NCBI GenBank assembly: GCA_046328115.1
Contig: JAXLXE010000001.1
Span: 2,170,001 to 2,234,000, forward strand
Direction of reading: 5' to 3'
From: JAXLXE01 sp046328115
GTDB taxonomy: Bacteria > Chloroflexota > UBA6077 > JACCZL01
DNA length: 64,000 nt
Of the stretch, positions 42,727 through 50,590 are shown in pieces. Position numbers and translations under genes: made by a program. The number at the start of each line of letters is the position of its first letter. The stretch's first letter is position 1. A model generated the notes under the pieces. It was given only the letters and a program-made list of their open reading frames with translations. It searched no databases and was not told the DNA's origin.

Positions 42727-43539
42727 ATGACCGAAGTACGCCTGGGCACCCAGGGCTGGAGCTACCCGGACTGGCTGGGCAGTTTCTACCGCCAGGGCAC
42801 GCGCCCGGGCGACTACCTGGCCCAGTACGCCCGCCGCTTCAGCACCGTCGAGCTAGATACCACGTTTTACGCCACACCGCGGCCGAGCCAGGTGGAGTCC
42901 TGGCGGACCCGCACGCCCGATGATTTCATCTTCAGCGCCAAGCTTCCACGCCTGATCACCCACGACCGACGGTTCGTGGACTGCGGGGACGAGCTCAGGC
43001 GTTTCGTACACGTCATGGAGGGATTGGGCCCAAAACTGGGCCCCCTCCTGATCCAGTGCCCGCCCGATCTCACCATCGACACCTGGGACGAGTTCGCCGC
43101 GTTCCTGAATGTCCTTCCACCCAATCGCCCGTTCGCTGCCGAGTTCCGCCACCGTTCATGGCTCACGCCAGACACCACGGCGCTGCTCCAGGATCACGGC
43201 ATCGCCTGGACCGTCATTGATCTGCACTATCTCCCCTGGACCCCGGATGTGACGGCCGGATTCAGCTACTTCCGCTGGCTGGGCGATCGGCGCGCCATCG
43301 AGCGCTACGACCGCGTGCAGATCGATCGGCAGGCGCGCGACGACGAGTGGGCCGCCATCATTCGCGGGATCATCGACCGCGTGGAGCGGGTGTACGGCTA
43401 CTACAACAACCACTACTCCGGCCATTCGCCAGAGTCAGTCCGCGCCATGCACCGTCGCCTGGGTCTACCACTCAAAGAAGACCAGCCCCCCGCGGACGAG
43501 GCGGCGGAGCCGACCCAGCTTGATCTCTTTGGCGCCTGA
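42727..43539 (+). CDS. DUF72 domain protein (YecE-like)
   Basis: The protein is 270 residues, the usual size of DUF72 TIM-barrel proteins. It opens with LGTQGWSYPDWLGSFYRQGT and continues with YARRFSTVELDTTFYATP, LLIQCPPDL, AAEFRHRSWL, YFRWLGDRRAI and YYNNHYSGHSPESVRAMH, all family signatures. The conserved acidic and His residues suggest a hydrolase or isomerase active site, but no activity is established for the family. The C-terminal tail is acidic and carries the sequence QLDLF, which resembles a beta-clamp-binding peptide (inference). Confidence 0.9.
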   Translation: MTEVRLGTQGWSYPDWLGSFYRQGTRPGDYLAQYARRFSTVELDTTFYATPRPSQVESWRTRTPDDFIFSAKLPRLITHDRRFVDCGDELRRFVHVMEGLGPKLGPLLIQCPPDLTIDTWDEFAAFLNVLPPNRPFAAEFRHRSWLTPDTTALLQDHGIAWTVIDLHYLPWTPDVTAGFSYFRWLGDRRAIERYDRVQIDRQARDDEWAAIIRGIIDRVERVYGYYNNHYSGHSPESVRAMHRRLGLPLKEDQPPADEAAEPTQLDLFGA

Positions 43540-43634
43540 CGGGACCGCCGGCCAGTTTGACCGTCACGGGTCCCACGCGGTATACGCCCGCAATCACGCA
43601 TCATCGGAAAGCAGCAGCGCAGGAGCCAGCCCAC

Positions 43635-44471
43635 ATGAGCAATGCAGACCGCCCATTGAGCGGCAAAGTCGCCTGGGTCACCGGATCCTCACGCGGCCTC
43701 GGCCGCGTTATCGCCACCCACCTGGGTAGCCTTGGCGCCGCGGTGGTCGTCCACGGCACCACCCCCACCTCCGCTCAGGCGTTCAATGAGGCCGCCTCTC
43801 TGGACGACGTAGCGGCCGGCGTGGCGCGCGACAGCGGCGCCGAGGTGCTGCGGATCTGGGGGGACGTGACCAATCAGGACCACGTCACCCGCATGGTCGG
43901 CGAGGTCCAGGATCGATTCGGCAGGATAGACATCCTGGTTAACAACGCCGGTGGTGACATCGGCGCCGCCGGCACCGGTGGTCCCGGCGGCGGCAAACCG
44001 CAGCCCAACGACGCCGTGTTCATCCCGCTGCCAGACGTCCGCGCCGTGATGGACCGCAACTTCATGTCGTGCGTCATGGTCTGCAAGGCGGTGGTCCCTG
44101 GGATGATGGAGCGCAAGCAAGGCTGGGTGGTCAACATCGCCAGTGTGGCGGCCCACCGCAGCCGCGAACAACTTGCGATCTACGGCGCCGCCAAGGCGGC
44201 CGTCACCCACTACTCCCGCTCCCTGGCGGACCAGCTACGCCCCTACAACATCCCCGTCAACGTCATCTCGCCGGGCGGCACCGTCACGCCGCGGTTCCTG
44301 GCCACCAACAACCCGGACCCCGCCAAGGTGGGCCTGTCCGGCACGCTGGACCGCTACGCCGAGCCCATCGAGGTGGCGCGCGCGGTCGCCTTCCTGGTGG
44401 CTGACCCCGGCGCCTTCGTCAGCGGCCAGGTGATTCGCGTGGACGGCGGCAGCCAGCTCTGGCCGGCCTAG
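43635..44471 (+). CDS. SDR family oxidoreductase
   Basis: The short-chain dehydrogenase/reductase is 278 residues from ATG 43635, which follows AGGAG at 9 bases. The open frame further upstream lacks a ribosome site. The cofactor motif is TGSSRGLG (TGxxxGxG), followed by NNAGG, the catalytic Ser of NIASVAAH and the Y-x3-K pair in YGAAKAAVTHYSR. The Arg/His-rich loop after the first strand (VVHGTTPTS) suggests NADP(H). An insert of about 25 residues with Gly repeats (GTGGPGGGK) lies after NNAGG, where many SDRs have only a few residues. The substrate is not predictable from context. Confidence 0.87.
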   Translation: MSNADRPLSGKVAWVTGSSRGLGRVIATHLGSLGAAVVVHGTTPTSAQAFNEAASLDDVAAGVARDSGAEVLRIWGDVTNQDHVTRMVGEVQDRFGRIDILVNNAGGDIGAAGTGGPGGGKPQPNDAVFIPLPDVRAVMDRNFMSCVMVCKAVVPGMMERKQGWVVNIASVAAHRSREQLAIYGAAKAAVTHYSRSLADQLRPYNIPVNVISPGGTVTPRFLATNNPDPAKVGLSGTLDRYAEPIEVARAVAFLVADPGAFVSGQVIRVDGGSQLWPA

Positions 44472-44477
44472 CCGCTG

Positions 44478-45026
44478 TCAGCCTGGACCAGCCATCCGAG
44501 CCGCGAGCTCCCGCACGGTTGTCATCTTCCGCATGGTCCCAACCGGCCCATTCTTGGCGAGCGAGTCGCCCTTGAACAAGGGTGACTCGCTCATCCGAGT
44601 CCGGCAGAGCCAGTAGAGCTCTCGCCCAGCAAAGGCCAGCTCATCCGTCGGAGTGGCCAGCGCCAGCGTCTTGTCCCGCTGCATGTCCGTGGGCGGATGC
44701 TTGAGGAACGAGACGAACACCCCGGCATCTCCGGTCGGCGGCGCCGACCCGGGAAACGCGTCGTGGCCGGCGATCCGCTCCACGTCTGCCGCTGTGCGCA
44801 CCACCGTGGGAACGGCGTAGCCCAGCGACTGCTCGAAATGGGCCTCCAGTCGCTCCTCCAGGGCCATGGATTCGTCGCCAAACGTCTCAAAGATCACGTT
44901 TCCGCTGGCGATGAACGTGCTCACCCGCGCCATTCCGAGTTGCTCCACCAGTTCGCGCAGCACCTCCATCTTGACCCGTCTGCGCCCCAGGTTTATCCCG
45001 CGCAGCAGCGCAACGTATCGTGTCAT
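44478..45026 (-). CDS. DUF1697 family protein
   Basis: The protein is 182 residues from ATG 45026; a start five codons earlier would overlap the upstream gene. The sequence MTRYVALLRGINLGRRRVKM, LGMARVSTFIASGNVIFET and LYWLCRTRMSESPLFK are standard DUF1697 blocks. Members are small soluble proteins of unknown function, often linked to DNA-repair or methyltransferase neighbourhoods. It follows the glycosyltransferase-like gene by 4 bases and is probably co-transcribed with it. Confidence 0.88.
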   Translation of the reverse strand: MTRYVALLRGINLGRRRVKMEVLRELVEQLGMARVSTFIASGNVIFETFGDESMALEERLEAHFEQSLGYAVPTVVRTAADVERIAGHDAFPGSAPPTGDAGVFVSFLKHPPTDMQRDKTLALATPTDELAFAGRELYWLCRTRMSESPLFKGDSLAKNGPVGTMRKMTTVRELAARMAGPG

Positions 45027-45030
45027 GACG

Positions 45031-46119
45031 CTAATCTCCATCCGCCATCAGCGTGGCGAGCCGGGCGGCTGCCACGCTCGCGCCGTCAAGCGAAGGCCCC
45101 GACGCCTTCGCTCGACGGCCCAGGGCAGCGCCCAGCGACTCGCCTATCTCCCACCGGGCCAGCGATTCGCGCGAGACCTCACTCCCCAGTCCCAGCTCCT
45201 GAATGGCGCGCACCAGCACGTCCTCCTCGCGAAACCCGCCGCGCCGCGCGAACACCAGAGGAACCCTGTTCGCCAGACAGTCTGCCACGATGCCGTAGCC
45301 GGGCTTCGCCAACACCACGTCCACACTGGCCAACAGGTCCACGTACTGATACCCGTCACGGGGCAGGTACACCTGATTGTCCACCGGCGCCATCTTGGGC
45401 TCCCCCACTGTCACGAAGCAATAGTCGCGCAGCCGGGACATCGCCTCAGGATCCAGCCCATTGAATTCGAACCCGCCGAAACTGACCAGCACCAACGGTC
45501 GGCCAGCCGGCAGCCGCAGCCGTTGGCGCAGAGCAGCTCGATCCACCCGTGAGACCCGCGCGATCAACGGGATATCCTCGATGGTTGGGAAGGCGCTCAA
45601 GTCGCCGTGCATGGGAAGCCGCAGCAGCAGAGACGCCTGTCCGTACTGCGCCCGCAAGCGGCCAATCAGCTCGCCGCCTTCAGGATCTGCCGCCACGTAG
45701 GGCTCGTAGATCCAGTCCCAGCTAAAGTTCGCGATGCCCACGCCCGGCGCCCCCAGCCGCGCCGCGATGGGAAACGCCAGAGCCGGTACGTCTGCCACAA
45801 TGAGGCGGGGATTGAACCGCGCTAGCTCGCCCACCTCACGCTCCATGAGCGCGTCCTCCCCACGCATGTGCTCGCGATAGCGCGCCACGGTCGCCGCCGG
45901 GTCCACACTCAGACTATCCCGCTGCACCGCGCCCACATCAATCCCCACCGGACGCACGTCTATTCGTTCCGCATCCTCCGGGAATATCCAGCGCGGCGCG
46001 AGCGTGCGCACGTGGACCCGGACGTCCTGCCGAAGCCTCAACAGCGCCTGGATCACCTCGGCCGAGCGCACCGCGTGGCCAAAGCCGTGCCCGCTCACGT
46101 AGAACACCAGATCGATCAC
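45031..46119 (-). CDS. GT-B glycosyltransferase-like protein, related to the N-terminal domain of plant L-arabinokinase
   Basis: The protein is 362 residues from GTG 46119. An open frame further upstream runs into the divergent gene. The opening FYVSGHGFGHAVRSAEVI, then DVGAVQRDSLSVD, LIVADVPALAFPIAARLG and NFSWDWIYEPYV correspond closely (from memory) to the glycosyltransferase-like N-terminal half of plant ARA1-type arabinokinases. LVLVSFGGFEFNGL and LAKPGYGIVADCLANRVPLVF are typical nucleotide-sugar binding parts of the MurG/GT28 type. The kinase half is absent. It may use a nucleotide sugar, but donor and acceptor are unknown. A -10-like TACAAT ends 7 bases upstream, so the transcript may be leaderless. 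Confidence 0.75.
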   Translation of the reverse strand: MIDLVFYVSGHGFGHAVRSAEVIQALLRLRQDVRVHVRTLAPRWIFPEDAERIDVRPVGIDVGAVQRDSLSVDPAATVARYREHMRGEDALMEREVGELARFNPRLIVADVPALAFPIAARLGAPGVGIANFSWDWIYEPYVAADPEGGELIGRLRAQYGQASLLLRLPMHGDLSAFPTIEDIPLIARVSRVDRAALRQRLRLPAGRPLVLVSFGGFEFNGLDPEAMSRLRDYCFVTVGEPKMAPVDNQVYLPRDGYQYVDLLASVDVVLAKPGYGIVADCLANRVPLVFARRGGFREEDVLVRAIQELGLGSEVSRESLARWEIGESLGAALGRRAKASGPSLDGASVAAARLATLMADGD

Positions 46120-46125
46120 GGCCCG

Positions 46126-46152
46126 ATTGTATCGGCGCGCCGCGCGCCACAA
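46126..46152 (-). promoter_or_regulatory. -10-like element directly before the glycosyltransferase-like gene
   Basis: On the minus strand TACAAT (46131-46126) lies 6 bases before GTG 46119, with TTGTGG 15 bases further upstream. Transcription would begin at or next to the start codon. Confidence 0.35.
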
Positions 46153-46180
46153 CTCAGGGGTCACGAAGGAGGCCGCACCG

Positions 46181-47326
46181 ATGGCCGCGGAGAAGCTTGG
46201 CTCGAACTTGCCCGGCGTAAGGGTACCCGCCCTGCTCGCGGACGTCGCCACGGCGACGGACGTGACGGAGGTCAGCGCATCGTTGCGCGACATCTGGGCG
46301 CGGCCCAAAGTGGAGCTCCACATTCATCTGGACGGCGCGCTTCGGCCAACCACCGTCACCGAGATGGCACGGCGCTACGAGCCCGCCACCGATCTGTGGG
46401 CCCCCGGGTGGGAGCGCGATTTCTTCAGCTTCCAGAATCTCGGCGAGTTCGTGAGTCAATTCTCAGCAGTTGGCCGCGCCTGCGTCCGCGACGCGGACGA
46501 TGTCCACCGGGTCGCCGCCGAGTGCTTCGAGGATCTAGCCGCCCAGAACGTGGTGTACGCCGAGGCGAGCTTCGGCACGAGAACGCCGGGTATGCCCCAC
46601 TACATCCCCCTGCCTGACGTCATCGCGGCAGTGGACCAGGCGCGTCGAGATGTTGAGTCCCGGGCGCCGATCAAGATCGGCGTCATCGTCGGCCTGACTC
46701 GCCGTCGGCCTAACGAGACGAGTGTCGATATCTCCGCCCTCGCCCTCCAGTGCGCCCGCGATATCGTGGACGCCGTCGGTCGCGGCGCCGGCATCGTCGG
46801 CGTGGACCTTCACGGCGATGAGCTGAACCAGCCCAGCGTAGAGCCGTTTCTGGACGCGTTCGACATCATCCACCAGGCTGGCCTCAAGGTCCGCCCGCAC
46901 GCTGGCGAGGCGGCCGGCGCGCACGTGGTTCGCGATTCCCTGCAACACCTCAAAGCGCATCGGATCGCACATGGTGTGCGATCCATCGAAGATGCCGCGT
47001 TGGTCGCTGATCTGCACACTGCCGGCATCGGGCTGGACATGTGCCTCACGAGCAACGTACGGACCGGGGCCATCCGATCCATCGCCGAACACCCGCTCCC
47101 CTCGTTCTTGCGGCGTGGCCTACGCGTCAGCGTGAGCTCTGATGATCCCCTGCCGTTCTCCACCAGCATCACGTCAGAGCTGGCGGTTGCGCGGCACGTT
47201 CTGGGGCTGAACCGCAAGGAACTGGCGGCGCTGAGTACCAACGCCGCGTCCAACGCCTTCCTTGTAGAGGCCGAGCGCACAGCACTGGTGGAACGGGTCG
47301 CCAGAGGCTGGGAGGCTGTACACTAA
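46181..47326 (+). CDS. Adenosine deaminase family protein
   Basis: The protein is 381 residues from ATG 46181, which follows AAGGAGG at 8 bases. The metal-binding and catalytic motifs of the adenosine/AMP deaminase family are present: HIHLDGALRP (two Zn-binding His), VDLHGDE, the proton-shuttling Glu of RPHAGEAAG, AHGVRS and the Zn-binding Asp of SVSSDDPLPF. The N-terminus has about 50 extra residues before the first motif, unlike the typical 330-residue Add. It should deaminate adenosine, adenine or a related aminopurine in the cytoplasm. Without an experiment the exact purine is open. Confidence 0.9.
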   Translation: MAAEKLGSNLPGVRVPALLADVATATDVTEVSASLRDIWARPKVELHIHLDGALRPTTVTEMARRYEPATDLWAPGWERDFFSFQNLGEFVSQFSAVGRACVRDADDVHRVAAECFEDLAAQNVVYAEASFGTRTPGMPHYIPLPDVIAAVDQARRDVESRAPIKIGVIVGLTRRRPNETSVDISALALQCARDIVDAVGRGAGIVGVDLHGDELNQPSVEPFLDAFDIIHQAGLKVRPHAGEAAGAHVVRDSLQHLKAHRIAHGVRSIEDAALVADLHTAGIGLDMCLTSNVRTGAIRSIAEHPLPSFLRRGLRVSVSSDDPLPFSTSITSELAVARHVLGLNRKELAALSTNAASNAFLVEAERTALVERVARGWEAVH

Positions 47327-47496
47327 ACAGAATCGTGACCCCCTCGAGCGGAAATCCACTCACAGACTCATCAACGCGCGGTGACAATCGCGGCACATTT
47401 CCACCGTCTCCTGCGTTAATACGCGTGTAAGGCCAATTAGACGGGCGCTTCCCCCGCAGCCACTTGAAGCGATGCCGCCACCGGCCCGGAGTCAGC

Positions 47497-48117
47497 ATGC
47501 AGCCTGAGCCTCTCACGACAGCACATGCAAAAACGCTGGTGGATGTCTACCTCCGCGAACAGGTATTGCGGGGCTACGTGCTCGGAGAGCGCGGCCGCGT
47601 TGTGGACACGCTGAACGCGGTCGCCGATGAGCTGTTGCTGCAGGACGCGCAGGCATGGAGTCCGTCCAGCGACTCCGCCCCGTTGTCCATCGGTGACGTC
47701 GTGGTCGCGGCAGAGAAGATCCTGGTGGTAGTGCCACGGCAAGCACCAACGAGCATCCCTTCCGCTTTCCGCCTGGGCTGGGAAGACGGTGGCCCCCTGA
47801 ACGTGAAGATGGGCGTTGGCCCCTTCCACCTCACCGGCGACCTCACCGAGGCACTGGACGACCCGCGCGCGCTCACCAGTGTGCGCCAGTCGCGCCAGGG
47901 TGATAGATACCTTTCCGTGGGCGACGCAACGGTCTTCTCCGTGGAGTGCACCGGCTGGTCCACTACTGCCACGGTGGCTTACGTGTCCAGAGAGAGCGTG
48001 TCCTTCATCACACCCACGGACACGCGGGCCGCGGCGTTCCGCCCTGGCCTCTCGCTGGCCTCAATCAGCTCCGCCGCCTACGAGGGTCGAGCCGGCTCCT
48101 TCAGCTTCTTGGGTTAG
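47497..48117 (+). CDS. Hypothetical protein
   Basis: The protein is 206 residues from ATG 47497, which follows GGAG at about 5 bases. I do not recognise the family. It is soluble, rich in beta strands and without Cys motifs or TM segments. The N-terminal 40 residues look helical (HAKTLVDVYLREQVLRGYVLGERGRVVDTLNAV), followed by repeats of polar strands such as SIGDVVVAAEKILVVVP. The frame is the only sensible one in this stretch, and composition matches the neighbours. The 170 bases before it contain no gene and no clear promoter. Function unknown. Confidence 0.65.
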   Translation: MQPEPLTTAHAKTLVDVYLREQVLRGYVLGERGRVVDTLNAVADELLLQDAQAWSPSSDSAPLSIGDVVVAAEKILVVVPRQAPTSIPSAFRLGWEDGGPLNVKMGVGPFHLTGDLTEALDDPRALTSVRQSRQGDRYLSVGDATVFSVECTGWSTTATVAYVSRESVSFITPTDTRAAAFRPGLSLASISSAAYEGRAGSFSFLG

Positions 48118-48146
48118 AAGCTCGCCTCGGCCGGAGCCGCCTCCGC

Positions 48147-48152
48147 TATGAT
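48147..48152 (+). promoter_or_regulatory. -10-like element before the glycerophosphodiesterase gene
   Basis: TATGAT in the context CGCTATGAT, as for the tRNA promoter, lies 58 bases before ATG 48210. No good -35 is seen. Confidence 0.3.
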
Positions 48153-48209
48153 GGGCCCCGAATCGCGCCGTGCAAGCGCCGGCTTCATCTCTGCAGAGGT
48201 TAGTCAGTC

Positions 48210-48965
48210 ATGTGGGGCCATCGCAGCCAGGACGCACCCCGCGTCTTTGGGCACCGGGGCGCTATGGGCCACTGCCCGGAGAATACCTTCGCGTCGTTCG
48301 AACGGGCCGTTCAACAGGGCGTGGACGCCATCGAGCTGGACATCCACCTGACGCGGGATGACCGCCTGGCCGTCATCCACGACCATCATTTAGACCGCAC
48401 CACCTCCGGATCGGGCACCGTCCGCCAGCACTTGCTCGCTGAGATTCAGGCACTGGACGCCGGGAGCCACTTCAGTCCGGAGTTCGCCGGCGAGCGCGTC
48501 CCGGAGCTCGATGAGGTTCTGGACTGGGCTCGCGACCGCTGCGTCCTGGACATCGAGATCAAGGGGGGATACGCGCCCTATCCCGGGATTTCTCAGCACG
48601 TGGTGCGCGCAATCCAGCGCCACAGCGCCCAGGACCGCGTCATCGTCATCTCCTTCGACCATCCCACGGTCGCCCAGGTGAAAGGACTCGCGCCTGACGT
48701 CGCCACGGGCGTACTCTGGGCATGCCGTCCGGTGGATCCGGTGGGCGTCGCGCGCGCCGCGAACGCAGACGCCATCCTCCCACACTGGACACACTGCTAC
48801 GCCGAGGATGTCTCGCTAGCCCACGCCGCTGGGATCTCAGTGCATCCGTGGGCCACGTCAGAGCCGGCCGAGATCGAGTCGCTCATCGATGCCGGGGTCG
48901 ATTCCATCTGCAGCAACCACCCCGACCGGGTGATCAAGCTCGTACGACAACGCGGCGCTCGCTGA
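48210..48965 (+). CDS. Glycerophosphodiester phosphodiesterase
   Basis: The cytoplasmic GDPD is 251 residues (no signal peptide), so UgpQ-like. The catalytic motif is FGHRGAMGHCPENTFASF, followed by the metal-binding Glu/Asp of AIELDIHLTRDD and the second His of IHDHHLDRTTSG. The C-terminal TIM-barrel segment GVDSICSNHPDRVIKL is also typical. It hydrolyses glycerophosphodiesters to glycerol 3-phosphate and an alcohol, supplying phosphate and carbon from lipid turnover. It converges with the zinc-ribbon gene 6 bases away. Confidence 0.92.
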   Translation: MWGHRSQDAPRVFGHRGAMGHCPENTFASFERAVQQGVDAIELDIHLTRDDRLAVIHDHHLDRTTSGSGTVRQHLLAEIQALDAGSHFSPEFAGERVPELDEVLDWARDRCVLDIEIKGGYAPYPGISQHVVRAIQRHSAQDRVIVISFDHPTVAQVKGLAPDVATGVLWACRPVDPVGVARAANADAILPHWTHCYAEDVSLAHAAGISVHPWATSEPAEIESLIDAGVDSICSNHPDRVIKLVRQRGAR

Positions 48966-48971
48966 GTCGCG

Positions 48972-49196
48972 CTACCGCGCTGCCAGCCACCGGGCCGCGG
49001 CCTCGTCTCGCGCCCGCAGTCGCCTCGTTTGGGACCGCCAGCACGACCGGCATAGGTACCCTAGCCCATCCGGCGCCGGCAGGGGCACCCGGTCCTCGTG
49101 CCCCTGACCAATGAAGATCTCACACTCGTGGCAACGAGCCGTGACGTGGTGCTGGCTCACCAGAAGCGGGTGTGTCCGCACCTGGCGACCTGTCAA
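48972..49196 (-). CDS. Small zinc-ribbon protein (hypothetical)
   Basis: The open frame is about 74 residues with two CxxC knuckles: CHEC near residue 22 and CRSC near residue 49. They are about 23 residues apart, the pattern of a single zinc ribbon. The C-terminal tail is basic (RSQTRRLRARDEAAARWLAAR). The start is uncertain. TTG 49196 follows GGTGAGG at 6 bases and is coupled to the stop of the tiny gene upstream (TGACTTG); GTG 49241 and 49211 are alternatives inside that gene. Function unknown; a nucleic-acid or protein adaptor is an inference. It lies at the 3' end of a possible four-gene run from the SH3-domain gene. Confidence 0.5.
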   Translation of the reverse strand: MTGRQVRTHPLLVSQHHVTARCHECEIFIGQGHEDRVPLPAPDGLGYLCRSCWRSQTRRLRARDEAAARWLAAR

Positions 49197-49197
49197 G

Positions 49198-49278
49198 TCA
49201 GGCCTCACCACCGATGATCCCCTGCAGCAACGCGATGCCACAGGCCAAACCCAGGATGATTACCGCGAGATCCAGCAT
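49198..49278 (-). CDS. Tiny single-pass membrane peptide 2 (26 aa)
   Basis: ATG 49278 follows CCGGAGGTGGGCA, a strong ribosome binding site. The peptide MLDLAVIILGLACGIALLQG... is one hydrophobic helix with Asp at position 3 and GGEA at the end. It resembles the next tiny gene upstream (M-hydrophobic-acidic-L..., LACGxA), so the two are likely paralogues. The size is like KdpF, but no kdp genes are present. Its own stop is coupled to the zinc-ribbon start. It is too short to be found by length alone; the evidence is the ribosome site plus the paired homologue. Confidence 0.5.
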   Translation of the reverse strand: MLDLAVIILGLACGIALLQGIIGGEA

Positions 49279-49366
49279 TGCCCACCTCCGGGGCGCCCAA
49301 ACATCAGGCATTGTCATCGCGTGCTGGCCGCATCCGGTGCGTACGGGCGTTACAGAGCCGTCACAG

Positions 49367-49453
49367 TCAGGCGCTGGGGGCCTGGGAGAGGAACATTTGC
49401 GCGACAGCAGCCGCAAACCCACATGCTAGTGCCAGAAACCCCAGCTCCACCAT
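49367..49453 (-). CDS. Tiny single-pass membrane peptide 1 (28 aa)
   Basis: ATG 49453 follows GGAGGAGCTGA, an almost perfect ribosome binding site. The peptide starts MVELGFLALACGFAAAVAQM and ends SQAPSA*, a single hydrophobic helix. It shares the layout M-x-(E/D)-L...LACG(F/I)A with the peptide 90 bases downstream. The stretch 48966-49576 is otherwise free of recognisable genes on either strand; longer plus-strand frames there have no family character. The function of the peptides is unknown. Confidence 0.5.
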   Translation of the reverse strand: MVELGFLALACGFAAAVAQMFLSQAPSA

Positions 49454-49576
49454 TCAGCTCCTCCAAGACGCCAGACAGATTGTTGCCGGCGCGCGGAGAT
49501 GGTACGTCGCGCGAAATCACACCCGCGTATCGACGCCCCCTGCTTCCGTACCGGCCCCATCACAGCGGGCGGTGGC

Positions 49577-50587
49577 TTAGCGGAGGTCTAGAACAGAGGC
49601 GCCCACCTGGTTCACCGCGGAGAGCGTCTCAAGCACCATCCGCCGGGCATTCCCTATCTGGGTGACGTCTCGGGTGTCCCCGATCAGGGCAATCTGGCGC
49701 CCCAGATCATCCGCGCGATCGGCCAACCGCGCCACTCTGGCTCCCACCTCGGCCGTAGACGGTCCCGGGCGAGCGGCCCTCAGGGCCCGCGCGGTCTCGC
49801 CAAGATCTGCCGCCACCGCCGCGCCGCGCTGACGCCAGTTCGGATCGGTAAGCGTCTCCGGGCGCGCCTGCGCTGATCCCAGGAGATCGTTCACCGTGGT
49901 GAGCTGGGGCCCAAGCGCCTCAACGCGCGCCTGGACCGTTGCAATGTACGCGCGGTCTTGATCGCTCACCGGTCTGGACGCCGGCAGCGGCTCGGGTGAG
50001 CCCGCACGAGTCGTGGCCTGCGGCGAGGCGGCTGGTGCCGGCCGGTTGACGCCGCCTTCGACGCCGGACGCAAGAATCTCCAGAAACTCCGCGGCAATCC
50101 AGCCAGCGGCACCGTCCGCGGGATCCCTCACCGGGAGCCAGCGCCGGCCGGCGCTCTCGCGCTCTGGCCCGGTAATCTCCAGCTCTGCCGCGTCTCGAAC
50201 CGTTTTCACGCGCGCCGCCGAGGGGCTGGGCTCAGCGCGGAGATTGGCACCCTGCCCCTGCGTGTTGACCACCCTTGCGCGACTGGGTCGCGGCGAGGCG
50301 GTTGGTGGTGGCGTGGCCGCTGCCACGCGCTCGATCGCGGTGGGCTGGGCAATGGGTGGGGGAGAGGGGGTGGGAAGCAATGTGAACGGGGCAGGTGATG
50401 TGACCGGCGCCGGTGCGGGCAGCGAAGTAGGCTCGAGTGTGGGGGCCACCGGACGTTGCAATCTCTCGACGATGGAGGCACAACTCACGTTTACCAGGAT
50501 CAGCAACACCAGGAGCCCCAGCAGCGCGGCGCGCCTGGGCCCAGCACAATACCGCGCGCTCAAACGGTCAGCCCACCTGTCTGGCAC
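49577..50587 (-). CDS. SH3-domain (SH3b) membrane-anchored protein
   Basis: The protein is 336 residues from GTG 50587, 3 bases after the ABC permease stop. A membrane anchor or signal (about 18-36) ends in VNVSC and may be a lipobox. A Pro/Thr/Ala-rich spacer of about 70 residues follows, then an SH3b domain (about 105-175: VVNTQGQGANLRAEPSPSAARVKTV... GWIAAEFLE), a second Pro-rich spacer, and a helical C-terminal part (about 210-336) with coiled-coil character. SH3b domains usually bind cell-wall or peptide ligands outside the cell. The long spacers suggest it reaches through an envelope layer. It sits directly behind an ABC-2 exporter pair, so it may be their extracytoplasmic partner (inference). 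Confidence 0.8.
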   Translation of the reverse strand: MPDRWADRLSARYCAGPRRAALLGLLVLLILVNVSCASIVERLQRPVAPTLEPTSLPAPAPVTSPAPFTLLPTPSPPPIAQPTAIERVAAATPPPTASPRPSRARVVNTQGQGANLRAEPSPSAARVKTVRDAAELEITGPERESAGRRWLPVRDPADGAAGWIAAEFLEILASGVEGGVNRPAPAASPQATTRAGSPEPLPASRPVSDQDRAYIATVQARVEALGPQLTTVNDLLGSAQARPETLTDPNWRQRGAAVAADLGETARALRAARPGPSTAEVGARVARLADRADDLGRQIALIGDTRDVTQIGNARRMVLETLSAVNQVGASVLDLR

Positions 50588-50590
50588 GCG

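Noticed and set aside
49198..49453. The tiny peptides as KdpF
   Set aside because: Size and single TM fit, but there is no kdpABC nearby, there are two copies and the sequence does not match KdpF patterns.
49111..49665. Plus-strand frame of 184 codons in the gene-poor stretch at 49 kb
   Set aside because: It runs antisense through the zinc-ribbon, the two tiny genes and the SH3 gene end. It has no ribosome site, no domain and unnatural composition.
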